Of a stretch of 64,000 nt of DNA, positions 34,694 through 43,508 are shown in pieces. The DNA is from Chelatococcus sp. HY11 (GTDB taxonomy: Bacteria; Pseudomonadota; Alphaproteobacteria; Rhizobiales; Beijerinckiaceae), in NCBI RefSeq assembly GCF_018398335.1, contig NZ_JAHBRX010000001.1, forward strand, positions 1,612,001 to 1,676,000, read 5' to 3'. The translations under genes and the position numbers were made by a program. The notes beneath the pieces were generated by a model, which worked only from the letters and a program-made list of their open reading frames with translations, was not told the DNA's origin and made no database searches. The number at the start of each line of letters is the position of its first letter. Positions within the stretch are counted from its first letter, which is position 1.

Positions 34694-35697
34694 CAGCGCA
34701 GCTCCACGCGCGGATCGATCAGCGGATAGAGCAGGTCGATGACGAGAACGCCGACCGAGACCGCGATGATCGAGACGGTGGTGACGCCGAGAACGAGCCC
34801 ATAATCGCCGGCATAGACCGCATCGACCAGGAGCGTGCCGACGCCGGGATAGCCGAACACCTTCTCGGTGATCACCGCGCCGTTGAAGATGCCGCCGAGC
34901 GACATGGCGAGCCCGGTGACCTGCGGCGCCAGCGCGTTGCGCATGACGTAGGAGCCGAGCACCCGGCGGCTGTCGAGCCCGGCGATCTCGGCATAGACGA
35001 CATAGTCCTCGGTCACGACGTTCGAGACCAACGAGCGCATGCCGAGGAACCAGCTGCCGAGGCCGATCAGGATAAGCGACAGTGCCGGCAGGATCGAGTG
35101 CAGCAAGACGCTTGATACGAACGGCCAGTTCCAGCCCTGCTGCAGGTTCATCGCCGAGCCGCCGGTAATTGGCAGTACCGGCCATAGGAAGCCAAAGACG
35201 ATCAACAGCAGCAGCGCGACGATGTAGTAAGGGATCGGGTGGACGCCCATCGCGACCACGCCCATCAGCTTCAGCATACGATTGCGCTGGTAGTAGCCGG
35301 CGAGCCCGCCGAGCAGGTTGCCCAGCACCCAGGTGATCATCGTCGAGACGATCAGCAGCCCGGCGGTCCAGGGCAGAGCCCGGCCGATCAGCGCCGAGAC
35401 GGGTGTCGGGAAGGCGGAGAGCGACGGCCCGAAATCGCCGCGCAGCACCCGGCTCCAGAAGGTGAGGTACTGCTCGCCGAGGGTTCCCGTGAGCCCGTAG
35501 AGCTCCTGCAGCGAGGTGCGCATCGCCGCGATCGCCTCCGGGGCCGTGCTGCCGAAGGAGGTCACCGCCGAGATCGATTGCTCAACCGGATCGATCGGCG
35601 AGGCATGCGTGATCACGAAGGCCAGATTAACGCCGATGAAGACCACCAGGGCGAACTGGACCAGGCGTTTCGCGAGATAGGCTGGGTACGCGCTCAT
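34693..35697 (-). CDS. Oligopeptide-family ABC permease (OppB-like)
   Basis: 334 residues with six membrane helices. It has the DppB/OppB start AYLAKRLVQFALVVFIGVNL, a periplasmic loop with LTFWSRVLRGDFGPSLSAFP, and the cytoplasmic loop YAEIAGLDSRRVLGSYVMRN for ATPase docking. Second gene of the arabino-oligosaccharide operon, 100 bp after the binding-protein gene. Confidence 0.9.
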   Translation of the reverse strand: MSAYPAYLAKRLVQFALVVFIGVNLAFVITHASPIDPVEQSISAVTSFGSTAPEAIAAMRTSLQELYGLTGTLGEQYLTFWSRVLRGDFGPSLSAFPTPVSALIGRALPWTAGLLIVSTMITWVLGNLLGGLAGYYQRNRMLKLMGVVAMGVHPIPYYIVALLLLIVFGFLWPVLPITGGSAMNLQQGWNWPFVSSVLLHSILPALSLILIGLGSWFLGMRSLVSNVVTEDYVVYAEIAGLDSRRVLGSYVMRNALAPQVTGLAMSLGGIFNGAVITEKVFGYPGVGTLLVDAVYAGDYGLVLGVTTVSIIAVSVGVLVIDLLYPLIDPRVELR

Positions 35698-35797
35698 GCG
35701 ATCCTGAAAGCTGCGCCTTGCCGAGGGCGGTGCGGCGCCGCCGGCTGGCGTTTGTCCTGGGAGGGAGGAGAGCTGCCGCGCGGAGCGGCAGCTCCGT

Positions 35798-37699
35798 TCA
35801 GTTCGCTGGCTTCAGGCGCACGAACATGTAGCGGGAATTGCCCCAGTTCGTGACCGGATTGGCGTAGGGGTCGTCGGCGGTCGGGTAGCCCTTCCAATAG
35901 GTCTGATCCATCGCCGTGAAGACGTTGTAGGCCATCAGCGGGATGATCGGCATCTCGCTGGTCATCAGCTTGACGTAGTCGCGGCCGAGCTCGACGCCCT
36001 TGGGATCGTCGAAGCCGATCTTGCGGATGTCCTCGATGATCTTGTCGAGTTGGGGATGCGACCAGCGCTGCCAGTTGCGCAAGGGCTGCGGCTGCCCGGG
36101 CTGGGCGACGAACTGCGAGTGCCAGCTGTCCATAAAGTAGGACAGGTCCTGGTGCCCGCCCCAGGTCTCGACGCTCCAGCCGATGAAGGCGTCGAAGTCG
36201 CCGGCGGCGCGACGGGTCAGCAGCGTGCCCTGCGCTACGTCGATACGCGCATCGATGCCGGCCTGCTTCCATTGCTGCACGATCATCGTGCCGGCCCGCG
36301 TCATCACGGGCCTGAGATCGCCCTCGACCATCAGCCTGACCACGAAAGGCTTGCCGTCCGGCGTTAGCCACTGGTTACCCTGCTTGCGGAAGCCTGCGCG
36401 GGTCAGCAATTCACCCGCCGCCGCGACATTGGGCTTCCACCAGCCGAGGCCGAAGGAATTGGCGATCACCGCCGGGTCGGACGGGATCTGGTCGCCCATC
36501 GACGGGCGCAGCATGTCGGCGATCTGTTTGCCGACGGTCGGATCGTAGGGCTTGATTTTGCTCTTGCCGGTGTCGATCTCGAAATCCTTGAGCCAGGCCT
36601 CCATCGGCTTGTGGTAGGCCTCGGGATGGATGCCGGTCGGCGGCACCGCTATCGCCGAGATGGTCGCGGCGCCGCGATAGGCCGCCATCGTCACCGCCTT
36701 GACGTCGATCATCAGCGCCAGCGCCCAGCGCACGTCGCGGTTCTTCAGATACTCGTTTTGGGTGTTGAAGATCACCGCCGGCAGGGTCGGATCGGGATGG
36801 CCGTAGGGGAAGCCCTTGAACCAGGCGCGCGTGCCCTTGTCCTGCTTCGCCAGCGTGAACATGCCCTCCGGCGCGATGTCGTGGATGACGTCGAGCTCAT
36901 GGTTGAGCTGGGCGATGACACGCTTGTCGGGCGGGCCGGGGTCGATATAGGCGAGATACTTCGGTCCCGGCTTGCCATGGCGGCCGAGCGAGGTGCGCTG
37001 CCAGTCGTCGCGCAGCTGCCAGATGTACCATTTCCCGTCGGGATCGAAGGAGTGCAGCGTATAGGCGCCGAGCGAGATCGGCTTGTTGAAGTCGAACTTG
37101 GCGGGGTCCTCGACCTTCTCGAAGACATGCTTCGGCAGGATCCAGATCGCGCCCCAGCGCACGGTGAAATTGGTGTGGAAGCGCGAGTTCGGCTTCTTCA
37201 GCTTGAAGATCACCGTCTCGGCATCGGGCGTCTCGACGGAGGCGACATTGTTGGCCAGCACCGCCGAGAATCGCATGCCGGGGTTCTTGATCTGGGTATC
37301 GACCGTCGCCTTGACGTCGGCGGAGGTGAACTCGACGCCGTCACTCCAGAATAGGCCGCGCCGGAGCTTGACCTGCATCTCGGTGAAGTCGGCATTGTAG
37401 ACCGGCTTGTCGGCGGCGAGCGAATTGTCCCAGGCGCCATCGAGCCCCTTCTCGGGATCGATGTACCAGAGCGTGTCGAGCGCAGCTTGCTGCAGCCCGT
37501 TCGACTGGCTGCCGGCGTTGATCGCCCAGATGTTGAACCAGCCGGCGTTTTTGATCGTCCCTTCCGGATTCTCGAGGATCAGGAGCTCTTTGCGGGGAAT
37601 GTTCTGTGGAATGCCCTGCGCTGTGGCCGGCACGGGCGAGAGCAACATCGTCGCAGCCGGAATTGCGGCGGCAAGCAGCCAGGCGCGTAAACGCGTCAT
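35798..37699 (-). CDS. Family 5 solute-binding protein for arabino-oligosaccharides
   Basis: 633 residues with a Sec signal (MTRLRAWLLAAAIPAATML, cleavage near ATAQ). The large size and KVRRGLFWSDG-like block (LRRGLFWSDGVEFTSADVKA), VIFKLKKPNSRF and KYLAYIDPGPPDKRVI are as in family 5 binding proteins, some of which carry oligosaccharides. GGGAGGTG lies about 5 bases before the ATG at 37699, which decides the start. First gene of the operon 37699 to 29395; the arabinofuranosidase at its end suggests the ligand is an arabinose-containing oligosaccharide. Confidence 0.9.
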   Translation of the reverse strand: MTRLRAWLLAAAIPAATMLLSPVPATAQGIPQNIPRKELLILENPEGTIKNAGWFNIWAINAGSQSNGLQQAALDTLWYIDPEKGLDGAWDNSLAADKPVYNADFTEMQVKLRRGLFWSDGVEFTSADVKATVDTQIKNPGMRFSAVLANNVASVETPDAETVIFKLKKPNSRFHTNFTVRWGAIWILPKHVFEKVEDPAKFDFNKPISLGAYTLHSFDPDGKWYIWQLRDDWQRTSLGRHGKPGPKYLAYIDPGPPDKRVIAQLNHELDVIHDIAPEGMFTLAKQDKGTRAWFKGFPYGHPDPTLPAVIFNTQNEYLKNRDVRWALALMIDVKAVTMAAYRGAATISAIAVPPTGIHPEAYHKPMEAWLKDFEIDTGKSKIKPYDPTVGKQIADMLRPSMGDQIPSDPAVIANSFGLGWWKPNVAAAGELLTRAGFRKQGNQWLTPDGKPFVVRLMVEGDLRPVMTRAGTMIVQQWKQAGIDARIDVAQGTLLTRRAAGDFDAFIGWSVETWGGHQDLSYFMDSWHSQFVAQPGQPQPLRNWQRWSHPQLDKIIEDIRKIGFDDPKGVELGRDYVKLMTSEMPIIPLMAYNVFTAMDQTYWKGYPTADDPYANPVTNWGNSRYMFVRLKPAN

Positions 37700-37777
37700 C
37701 GTCACCTCCCTTGTACGGGGCGTTTTTCGCCCTTCATGGAGGGAGCTTAGGCGTCGCCCAAGACCGTCGCAACGACG

Positions 37778-37792
37778 GATATGATCCATATC
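37778..37792. promoter_or_regulatory. Candidate operator/promoter region of the arabino-oligosaccharide operon
   Basis: An inverted repeat GATATG (37778-37783) / CATATC (37787-37792) with a 3-base spacer lies about 80 bp before the binding-protein start. Just upstream, 37800-37850 is strongly AT-rich against the GC-rich background, as expected for a promoter. It is a candidate site for the ArsR-type regulator at 29395. Confidence 0.45.
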
Positions 37793-37877
37793 AGAAGGTT
37801 AGGTATGAATAGCTTAATATGCTGTTATATATATCTTATTTTCTAGTACTTTGGCCAGCACCTAGAGCGGGGCGCGA

Positions 37878-38761
37878 TCACTTTAGGTTACTCTCGCGCA
37901 GCTCATTCAGACGGTCGGCCCACCAAGCCATCATCCGAACCCACCGTCCCCGATGCTCGCCGCGCACATAGGCACGCCGGACGCCGTTTTCCTGCACATG
38001 CGCAAGCTGCCGTTCGATGGCGTCCGGGTGCCAATAGCCACGCTCATTGAGCATGCAACTGGCGCTCGGTCGGAATCCGTGCGAGTTGGCGCCAATGAGC
38101 TCGAACGCTTCGCCACGGCCGGCGGTCAGCGCGATATCCTCGACCGCCCTGACCTTGCCATAGGGTCATCTCTTCCTTGGTGAAGCCCAAACGCCGCAGC
38201 GCTGCATTCAGCGTATTTTCCGACATGGGACGCGGACCGAGCGGAGCGAGGGAAAGACAAAGGTGCCATGGCCGGTGAGCTGCTGCACGTCCTTGAGAAT
38301 AGCAACCGCCTGCTTAGGCAACGGCACCTGATGGGGACGGCGCATCTTCATTCGCGCTTCCAGAACCGTCCACGCGCCCTCAGCCAGATTGAACTCGGAC
38401 CAGTGAGCCGCTCTCAACTCACCGAGCCGAGGGAACAGTAGTGCCAAGAGCTTCAAGCAGCTGTCGCCGTGGCCTGCCCCTCGAAGCCATCGATTGCCCG
38501 CAAGAGCGCCCGGAAGGCCTTTGGCTCGGTCAAGGCGGCCCGGGATTTTGTCCGCGGCGCGGTCAGGGCACCGCGCAACGCGAAGGTTGGGCCAGTATCG
38601 GCACGCGCGGTGGCAACAGCATAGCGGAACACGCTGCCGAGCGTGGAGCGCAGCCTGCGCGCGCTTTCATACCATCCGCGCACTTCGACGCGCCGTAAGG
38701 TCTCAAAAATTTCGGGAGCCGTGATCTCGCGGGTTGGACGCTGGCAGATTGCAGTGTCCAA
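37878..38761 (-). pseudogene. Broken P4-type tyrosine recombinase (integrase)
   Basis: Three frames read in order give a P4-type integrase: PEIFETLRRVEVRGWYESAR and LTEPKAFRALLRAIDGFEGQ; then KLLALLFPRLGELRAAHWSEF and MKMRRPHQVPLPKQAVAIL; then MSENTLNAALRRLGFTKEEM; and finally SHGFRPSASCMLNERGYWHP and DAIERQLAHVQENGVRRAYV to a stop at 37878. The N-terminal half is missing, frameshifts lie near 38455 and 38220, and a foreign insert of about 78 bp (38085-38162) sits between the KEEMT and HGFR blocks. The gene is dead. It lies 90 bp from the 3' end of tRNA-Ser, the usual place for such integrases. Confidence 0.85.
38085..38162 (-). other. Foreign insert in integrase remnant: 5' piece of an ABC ATPase gene
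   Basis: Read on the minus strand, this segment translates to YGKVRAVEDIALTAGRGEAF followed by ELIGAN, which matches the start of ABC-2-type ATPases up to the first residues of Walker A. It then continues in frame into the integrase block SHGFRPS. The expected integrase residues between the two flanks are contiguous without it, so it is an insertion rather than divergence. Confidence 0.6.
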
Positions 38762-38849
38762 GAATACCCAAATACGAACGTGGCGTGGAATGACCGACGG
38801 CCACCTTATCGATCTAAATTACTCAAAATCAGATACTTACATAGATATC

Positions 38850-38943
38850 TGGCGGAGACGGAGGGATTCGAACCCTCGATAGGGCTTTACAACCCTATAA
38901 CGGTTTAGCAAACCGCCGCCTTCAGCCTCTCGGCCACGTCTCC
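38850..38943 (-). tRNA. tRNA-Ser(GCU)
   Basis: On the minus strand the acceptor stem GGAGACG (from 38943) pairs with CGTCTCC, followed by G and an encoded CCA ending at 38850. The anticodon loop TTTGCTAAA gives anticodon GCU (Ser AGC/AGU codons), a long variable arm (TATAGGGTTGTAAAGCCCTA) marks a class II tRNA, and GGTTCGAATCC is the T-loop. The D-arm begins TGGCCGAGAGGCTGAAGG. Length 94 with CCA. Confidence 0.96.
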
Positions 38944-39417
38944 GGCGGCTGTTTCTTTGCAGATTCAGCGGTTGAGGTCAATTCCCCCACCCCTCTTTAG
39001 GTGACATACGCACAGCTCGCCGACATAAAAAGTGGCACATCCGTTCTCCATGCGTTCGCGAAGTCCGCGCCGGGGTGCCTTGGCTGCTTGCATGTCCATA
39101 AACCCGTGGCCCATAGCAGCGCGGCCTCCGGGGGCCCTAACTTAATGATCCGGGCGGCGTCTGGCAGGGTCTGGAAGGGCCTCTCGCCGCACTGGATGCA
39201 ACACCAATCCTTGGGCGTCAGACTTCAGAGACGGGGGGTGCTGCGATCGTTGCCGACAGGGTCGAAAGTTCTGCGCCCTGGCTGCGCCAGCCGCCAATGC
39301 TTGGCGTGCTCCTCACAAGCCCCTCCTCCCGTGATGATTGTCTCGTCCACGCTTGACGCAACCTTCAGTCAGGCGCCTCCTGACAACAGGTCTCCAGACC
39401 AGACAAGGGAGGTTCTG
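38944..39417. other. 474-bp stretch without a recognisable gene
   Basis: It lies between tRNA-Ser and the methyltransferase gene. The open frame that reads into the methyltransferase from 39001 has no family character before 39418. The tRNA promoter must be at the left end and the methyltransferase promoter at the right. Confidence 0.45.
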
Positions 39418-40515
39418 ATGGAGGCAAGGCAGGACAGTTCAACTCAACAGGTATCGCGTGAGATCGACGGCACTAAGCTGCAGGCATTCGTCGACAAGAT
39501 GCTGGGTGACGTCGGCGCCGCCATGACCGGTTCGCTGGTCATGCTCGGGGACGAACTCGGACTCTATCGTGCGATGGCGGAGGCCGGGCCGGTCAACGCC
39601 TATGAGCTGGCGAAGCTTACCGCAACCAACACACGGATGGTACAGGAGTGGCTCGCGGCGCAGGCCGCCGCCGGCTATGTGAATTTCGATCCGGCCGCCG
39701 GGACCTATGTGCTCGACCCCGAACAGGCAATGGTGTTTGCCGACGAGGACGGGCCGGCCTTTCTGGCGAGCGCCTACGACATCGTCGCGGCCGGGTATCG
39801 CGACGAGCCCCGCGTGCGGGAGGCCTTCAAGACCGGGCGTGGACTTGGCTGGCATGAACATCACATGTGCCTGTTCCGCGGCACGGAGCGCTTCTTCAAG
39901 ACGGGATACAAGGCCCATCTCGTCTCGGAATGGCTGCCAAGCCTCGACGGCGTCCGGGCGCGGCTTGAAGCCGGAGCGCGCGTCGCCGACGTCGGCTGCG
40001 GCCATGGCGCCTCGACCTTGATCATGGCCGAGGCCTTCCCGAAATCGCATTTCTTCGGTTTCGACTATCATATGCCGTCCATTCTGGCCGCGCGGGAGGC
40101 CGCGGCCGAGGCCGGGATGGCGGACCGTGTGCACTTCGAACGCGCCACGGCGAAGGATTTTACGGGCGGGCCCTATGATCTTGTCTGCTTCTTCGATTGC
40201 CTGCATGACATGGGAGACCCGGCCGGCGCGGCCGCCCATGTCAGGAAAGAGCTCAAGCGCGACGGCGTCTGGATGGTCGTGGAGCCGCAGGCCGGCGACA
40301 GCATCGCCGATAATCTGAACCCAGTGGGGCGGATTTTCTATGCGGCCTCGACCATGGTGTGCACGCCAGCATCCATGGCGCAGGAAGTTGGGCTCGCGCT
40401 CGGCGCGCAAGCCGGCCGGAAGCGCTTGGGCGAGGTGATGAAGGAGGGTGGCTTCAACCATGTGAAAGTGGCCGTGGAAACGCCATTCAACATGATCTTC
40501 GACGCGCGCCAGTAG
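39418..40515 (+). CDS. Class I SAM-dependent methyltransferase with N-terminal winged-helix domain
   Basis: 365 residues. GGGAGG ends 5 bases before the ATG at 39418. The N-terminal part (to about residue 100) reads MLGDELGLYRAMAEAGPVNA, then YELAKLTATNTRMVQEWLAA, a winged-helix dimerisation domain seen in some small-molecule methyltransferases. The SAM motif I, VADVGCGHGASTLIMAEAFP, lies near residue 190, then FFGFDYHMPSI and FDCLHDMGDPAGAAAHVRK as motif IV/V. Substrate unknown. It stands alone, with a hairpin after the stop. Confidence 0.88.
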   Translation: MEARQDSSTQQVSREIDGTKLQAFVDKMLGDVGAAMTGSLVMLGDELGLYRAMAEAGPVNAYELAKLTATNTRMVQEWLAAQAAAGYVNFDPAAGTYVLDPEQAMVFADEDGPAFLASAYDIVAAGYRDEPRVREAFKTGRGLGWHEHHMCLFRGTERFFKTGYKAHLVSEWLPSLDGVRARLEAGARVADVGCGHGASTLIMAEAFPKSHFFGFDYHMPSILAAREAAAEAGMADRVHFERATAKDFTGGPYDLVCFFDCLHDMGDPAGAAAHVRKELKRDGVWMVVEPQAGDSIADNLNPVGRIFYAASTMVCTPASMAQEVGLALGAQAGRKRLGEVMKEGGFNHVKVAVETPFNMIFDARQ

Positions 40516-40555
40516 CGTCCTTCGAGACCGGGGTAAACAAGGCTCAGATAAGCAA

Positions 40556-40582
40556 GTCGGGGAGGAGGTTCGCCCCCCTCCC
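40556..40582. terminator. Hairpin terminator between convergent genes
   Basis: CGGGGAGG (40556-40563) pairs with CCTCCCCG (40575-40582), an 8-bp GC stem 40 bp after the methyltransferase stop and before the convergent SDR gene. No long T-run, so the call is moderate. Confidence 0.5.
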
Positions 40583-40645
40583 CGGTTAGAACATCGCCGG
40601 GCGCTGCACGCGTCGCGGCACATATGATGAAGCGATCGTGCCTGC

Positions 40646-41431
40646 TCAGACGCTGCCGATCAGGCCGCCGTCCACTCGCATCACGGTGCCGGTGATGTAG
40701 GACGCGCGGTCGCTTGCGAGGAAGGCGACGGCATCTGCATATTCCTCCGGGTTGCCGTAGCGCCCCGCCGGTATGGTGCCGACGCTTTCGGCCGCGACCG
40801 CGTCAACCGAACGGTTCTCGCGCTTTGCCTTGGCCTCGTCGAGGAAGCGGATGCGGTCTGTCGCGATGCGGCCAGGGACTATGATGTTCGTCGTGATACC
40901 GTCCTTCGCCACTTCCCGGGCCAGCGTCTTCGACCAGCCGACGAGCGAGAGCCTGAGCGCATTGGACAGGCCGAGGTTGGGAATCGGCGCGACGACACCC
41001 GAAGACGTGCTGGTGACGATGCGTCCCCATTTGACGGCGCGCATGCCTGGGACAACCCGGTCCGCCACACCGATCACAGACACCACCATCATGTCGAAGA
41101 ACTTGCGCCAGGCATCGGCGCTCTGTCCTGACACCAGCGTCGGCGGCGGGCCACCGGTGTAGCTCACCAGGATCTGCACCGGGCCGAACGCCTTCTCCAC
41201 CTCCGTGACATGGGCGTCGATGGCGGCGATATCCGCGAGATCCCACACGATGCCATGCGCCCTGCCGCCAACGGCTTCCACAGCCTCGCAGGAAGCCTTC
41301 ACGGCGGCGGGATCGATATCCGCGATCGCCACCAGGGCTCCCTCACGCGCCAGCGCTATCGCGCTCGCGCGGCCGAGGCCACCGCCCCCGCCCAAAACGA
41401 GCGCCGGGCGCCCCTTAATACCGAGATCCAT
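40646..41431 (-). CDS. Atypical SDR-family protein lacking the catalytic Tyr/Lys
   Basis: 261 residues of the short-chain dehydrogenase fold: NAD-binding LVLGGGGGLGRASAIALARE, acidic ADIDPAA, VSYTGGPPP in place of NNAG, and the C-terminal RYGNPEEYADAVAFLASD with GTVMRVDGG. In the active-site region, STSSGVVAPIPNLGLSNALR, the Ser is kept but the expected YxxxK is LxxSN-like, so Tyr and Lys are missing. I know an FabG-like subgroup with this PIPNLxLSN pattern whose chemistry is unclear. The gene follows the DapA-like gene by 16 bp; both probably act on one compound. Confidence 0.85.
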   Translation of the reverse strand: MDLGIKGRPALVLGGGGGLGRASAIALAREGALVAIADIDPAAVKASCEAVEAVGGRAHGIVWDLADIAAIDAHVTEVEKAFGPVQILVSYTGGPPPTLVSGQSADAWRKFFDMMVVSVIGVADRVVPGMRAVKWGRIVTSTSSGVVAPIPNLGLSNALRLSLVGWSKTLAREVAKDGITTNIIVPGRIATDRIRFLDEAKAKRENRSVDAVAAESVGTIPAGRYGNPEEYADAVAFLASDRASYITGTVMRVDGGLIGSV

Positions 41432-41447
41432 GCAATGCTCCTCTGGC

Positions 41448-42380
41448 TCAGGCGACAGCCGCGCGCTTGTCCTTGGCGGCGAGACGCGCCAGCAGATATT
41501 CGACCTCGGACTTGGCCGTGGCGGACATGCCGCCGGCGGGAGCGCGTTGCGCATCTGACGCGATGAGGCCACGGCGTGCCATCAGATATTTGCGGATCGC
41601 CAGGCCGACGCCTGGCTGCTGCTCATAGCGCAGAAGCGGCAGATGCGCGTCGAAGAGATCGTGCGCCGCATCACGTTCCCCGGCCGCTGTCAGGCGCACG
41701 AGATCGGCCAGCATATCCGGGAAAGCATAGCCGGTCATGGCGCCGTCGGCCCCGCGCTCGGTCTCGAAATCGAGGAACAGGCCGCCGTTGCCGCAGAGGA
41801 TGGAGACGTGACGCAGGGAGCCCTCCGCCTCCCACTTCCGCAGCGTCGAGATTTTCTCCAGGCCCGGCCAATCCTCGTGCTTCAGCATCACGCAGGAGGG
41901 ATTGTCCGTGATGATCCGGCGGATGACGCCCGGCGTCATGACCACCGTGAAGGTCAGCGGAAAGTCCTGGATGCAGAACGGGATGTCCGAGCCGATCGCC
42001 TCGACGGCCTGGCTGTAGTAAGTGACGATCTGATCGTCCGTACGCAGCGTGTTGGGAGGGGCGATCATGACACCGGCCGCGCCCGCGTCCATCGCCGCGA
42101 GGCTCAGCCTGCGCATGGCCGCGAAGCCCGGCGCGGAAACGCCGACGATTACCGGCAACTGGGGCGCGCGCTTGATAAAGCGCTTGGCGACGTCGATCGC
42201 CTCCGCGCCATCGAGCTTGGGTGCCTCGCCCATCACGCCCAGCACGGTCATGCCCGTGCTGCCGCATTCCAGGTAGAAATCCGTCAGCTTGTCGATCGAG
42301 TTGAAATCGATCGCCCCCTCGGGGCTGAACGGGGTCGGGGCGATGGGGAAGAGCCCCTTTGCGGATGCCTCGAGTTTCAT
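41448..42380 (-). CDS. DapA-family lyase/synthase
   Basis: 310 residues. GLFPIAPTPFSPEGAIDFNS starts the barrel, VLGVMGEAPKLDGAEA replaces the usual GTTGE region, IAPPNTLRTDDQIVTYYSQA follows and the Schiff-base Lys is in SCVMLKHEDWPG. The C-terminal helices are longer than in DapA itself. It belongs to the catabolic part of the family; the 2-oxo acid it handles is unknown. Divergent from the LysR gene, with a strong palindrome between them. Confidence 0.86.
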   Translation of the reverse strand: MKLEASAKGLFPIAPTPFSPEGAIDFNSIDKLTDFYLECGSTGMTVLGVMGEAPKLDGAEAIDVAKRFIKRAPQLPVIVGVSAPGFAAMRRLSLAAMDAGAAGVMIAPPNTLRTDDQIVTYYSQAVEAIGSDIPFCIQDFPLTFTVVMTPGVIRRIITDNPSCVMLKHEDWPGLEKISTLRKWEAEGSLRHVSILCGNGGLFLDFETERGADGAMTGYAFPDMLADLVRLTAAGERDAAHDLFDAHLPLLRYEQQPGVGLAIRKYLMARRGLIASDAQRAPAGGMSATAKSEVEYLLARLAAKDKRAAVA

Positions 42381-42456
42381 GGCCGATGTCTCCTTCTCTA
42401 TCTTGCTCGATACACAACCCCAGCGATCGGAGGAACCGCAGGACTTCCGTATTCAA

Positions 42457-42475
42457 ATGACGGATTTTCCGTCAT
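42457..42475. promoter_or_regulatory. Perfect inverted repeat, candidate LysR-type operator
   Basis: ATGACGGA (42457-42464) and TCCGTCAT (42468-42475) form a perfect 8-bp inverted repeat with a 3-base centre. It lies 77 bp upstream of the DapA-like start and 45 bp upstream of the LysR start, the usual place for the recognition site of a divergent LysR-type regulator. Confidence 0.65.
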
Positions 42476-42519
42476 ATCTGTGATCTCCTGACGCGTGGCG
42501 GCCTGAACACGGGACGACA

Positions 42520-43395
42520 ATGAACATTCGCTTTCTCCGCACCTTCTGCGTTGTCGCGGACAAAGGGTCGCTGGCGGCGGCGGCGCGCCATCTGGGGCTG
42601 GCCAATGCCTCCGTGGCCGAGCAGATCCGCGCCCTTGAGAAAACCCTGGACGCGACTTTGACGGTGCGCCGTGGCCAGGGCATCGCTTTGACAGAAGCCG
42701 GCCAAGCCGTGCTCGGCAGCGCGCGTCAGATCGTTGCCCAGGCCGACGACCTCCATCAGGTCGCACAAGCGGGGTCGCTGCGTGGCCGGTTGCGCGTCGG
42801 GGCGATCTCCACTGCCCTGATATCGCTCATGCCGCGTGCCCTGCAGCGTCTGGCCGACGAGCATCCTGACATCGAAATGAAGGTGGTGCCAGGCACATCA
42901 GCGGGACTTCTCACGATGCTCGACTATGGCGAGATCGACTGCGCCCTGGCGGTGCGCCCGCCCTTCAAGCTGCCGAAGACGCTCTCATGGCAGAGTGTGC
43001 GCAACGAACCGCTCGTGTTCGTCGGACCGCCGAGCGACCCCGGTCTGAGCATTGCCGCCCGCCTGCGTGGCGCGCCTTTCATCCGCATGGATCGCAACGC
43101 CTGGACCGGCCAGATCGTCAGCCGGTTCCTGGCGGATCGGAAACTCGAATTGCGGGAACTCTTCGAGCTCGACGCGCCGGAGACCATCGTCATCCTGGCG
43201 GCGGAGGGTCTCGGCGTCTCCTTGCTGCCCGACTGGGGCATCGTACCGCCGGTCGGCCGTGCGCTTGATATCGGCCCCGTCGACGATGGCCGCTACGGAC
43301 GGGAGGTCGGCATCATCGGGCACCGCGGTCCGGCCGAAGCGCTCATCGATGCGTTTGGCGCGTTGCTGCGTGAGCCCGAGCCCACAATGCCGTGA
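42520..43395 (+). CDS. LysR-family transcriptional regulator
   Basis: 291 residues. The N-terminal helix-turn-helix is MNIRFLRTFCVVADKGSLAA, then HLGLANASVAEQIRALEKTL, and the substrate-binding domain from about residue 90 starts LRGRLRVGAISTALISLMPR. It is divergent from the DapA-like/SDR pair and should control it through the palindrome at 42457. It converges with the sugar ABC ATPase gene at 43509. Confidence 0.92.
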   Translation: MNIRFLRTFCVVADKGSLAAAARHLGLANASVAEQIRALEKTLDATLTVRRGQGIALTEAGQAVLGSARQIVAQADDLHQVAQAGSLRGRLRVGAISTALISLMPRALQRLADEHPDIEMKVVPGTSAGLLTMLDYGEIDCALAVRPPFKLPKTLSWQSVRNEPLVFVGPPSDPGLSIAARLRGAPFIRMDRNAWTGQIVSRFLADRKLELRELFELDAPETIVILAAEGLGVSLLPDWGIVPPVGRALDIGPVDDGRYGREVGIIGHRGPAEALIDAFGALLREPEPTMP

Positions 43396-43508
43396 GGGCC
43401 CCGCCCCGTGAAGCCCCTGGATGCTGCCCCTGCCGTCTTCTCCCCGCGACAAAAAAAATGGCGACCGCGCTGTGCAGGGCCGCCGGAAGTCAGGGAGAAA
43501 CGGAAGGA

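Noticed and set aside
38850-38943. Search for a matching attachment repeat of the tRNA-Ser end in the window
   Set aside because: No second copy was seen by eye, so an island end cannot be placed.
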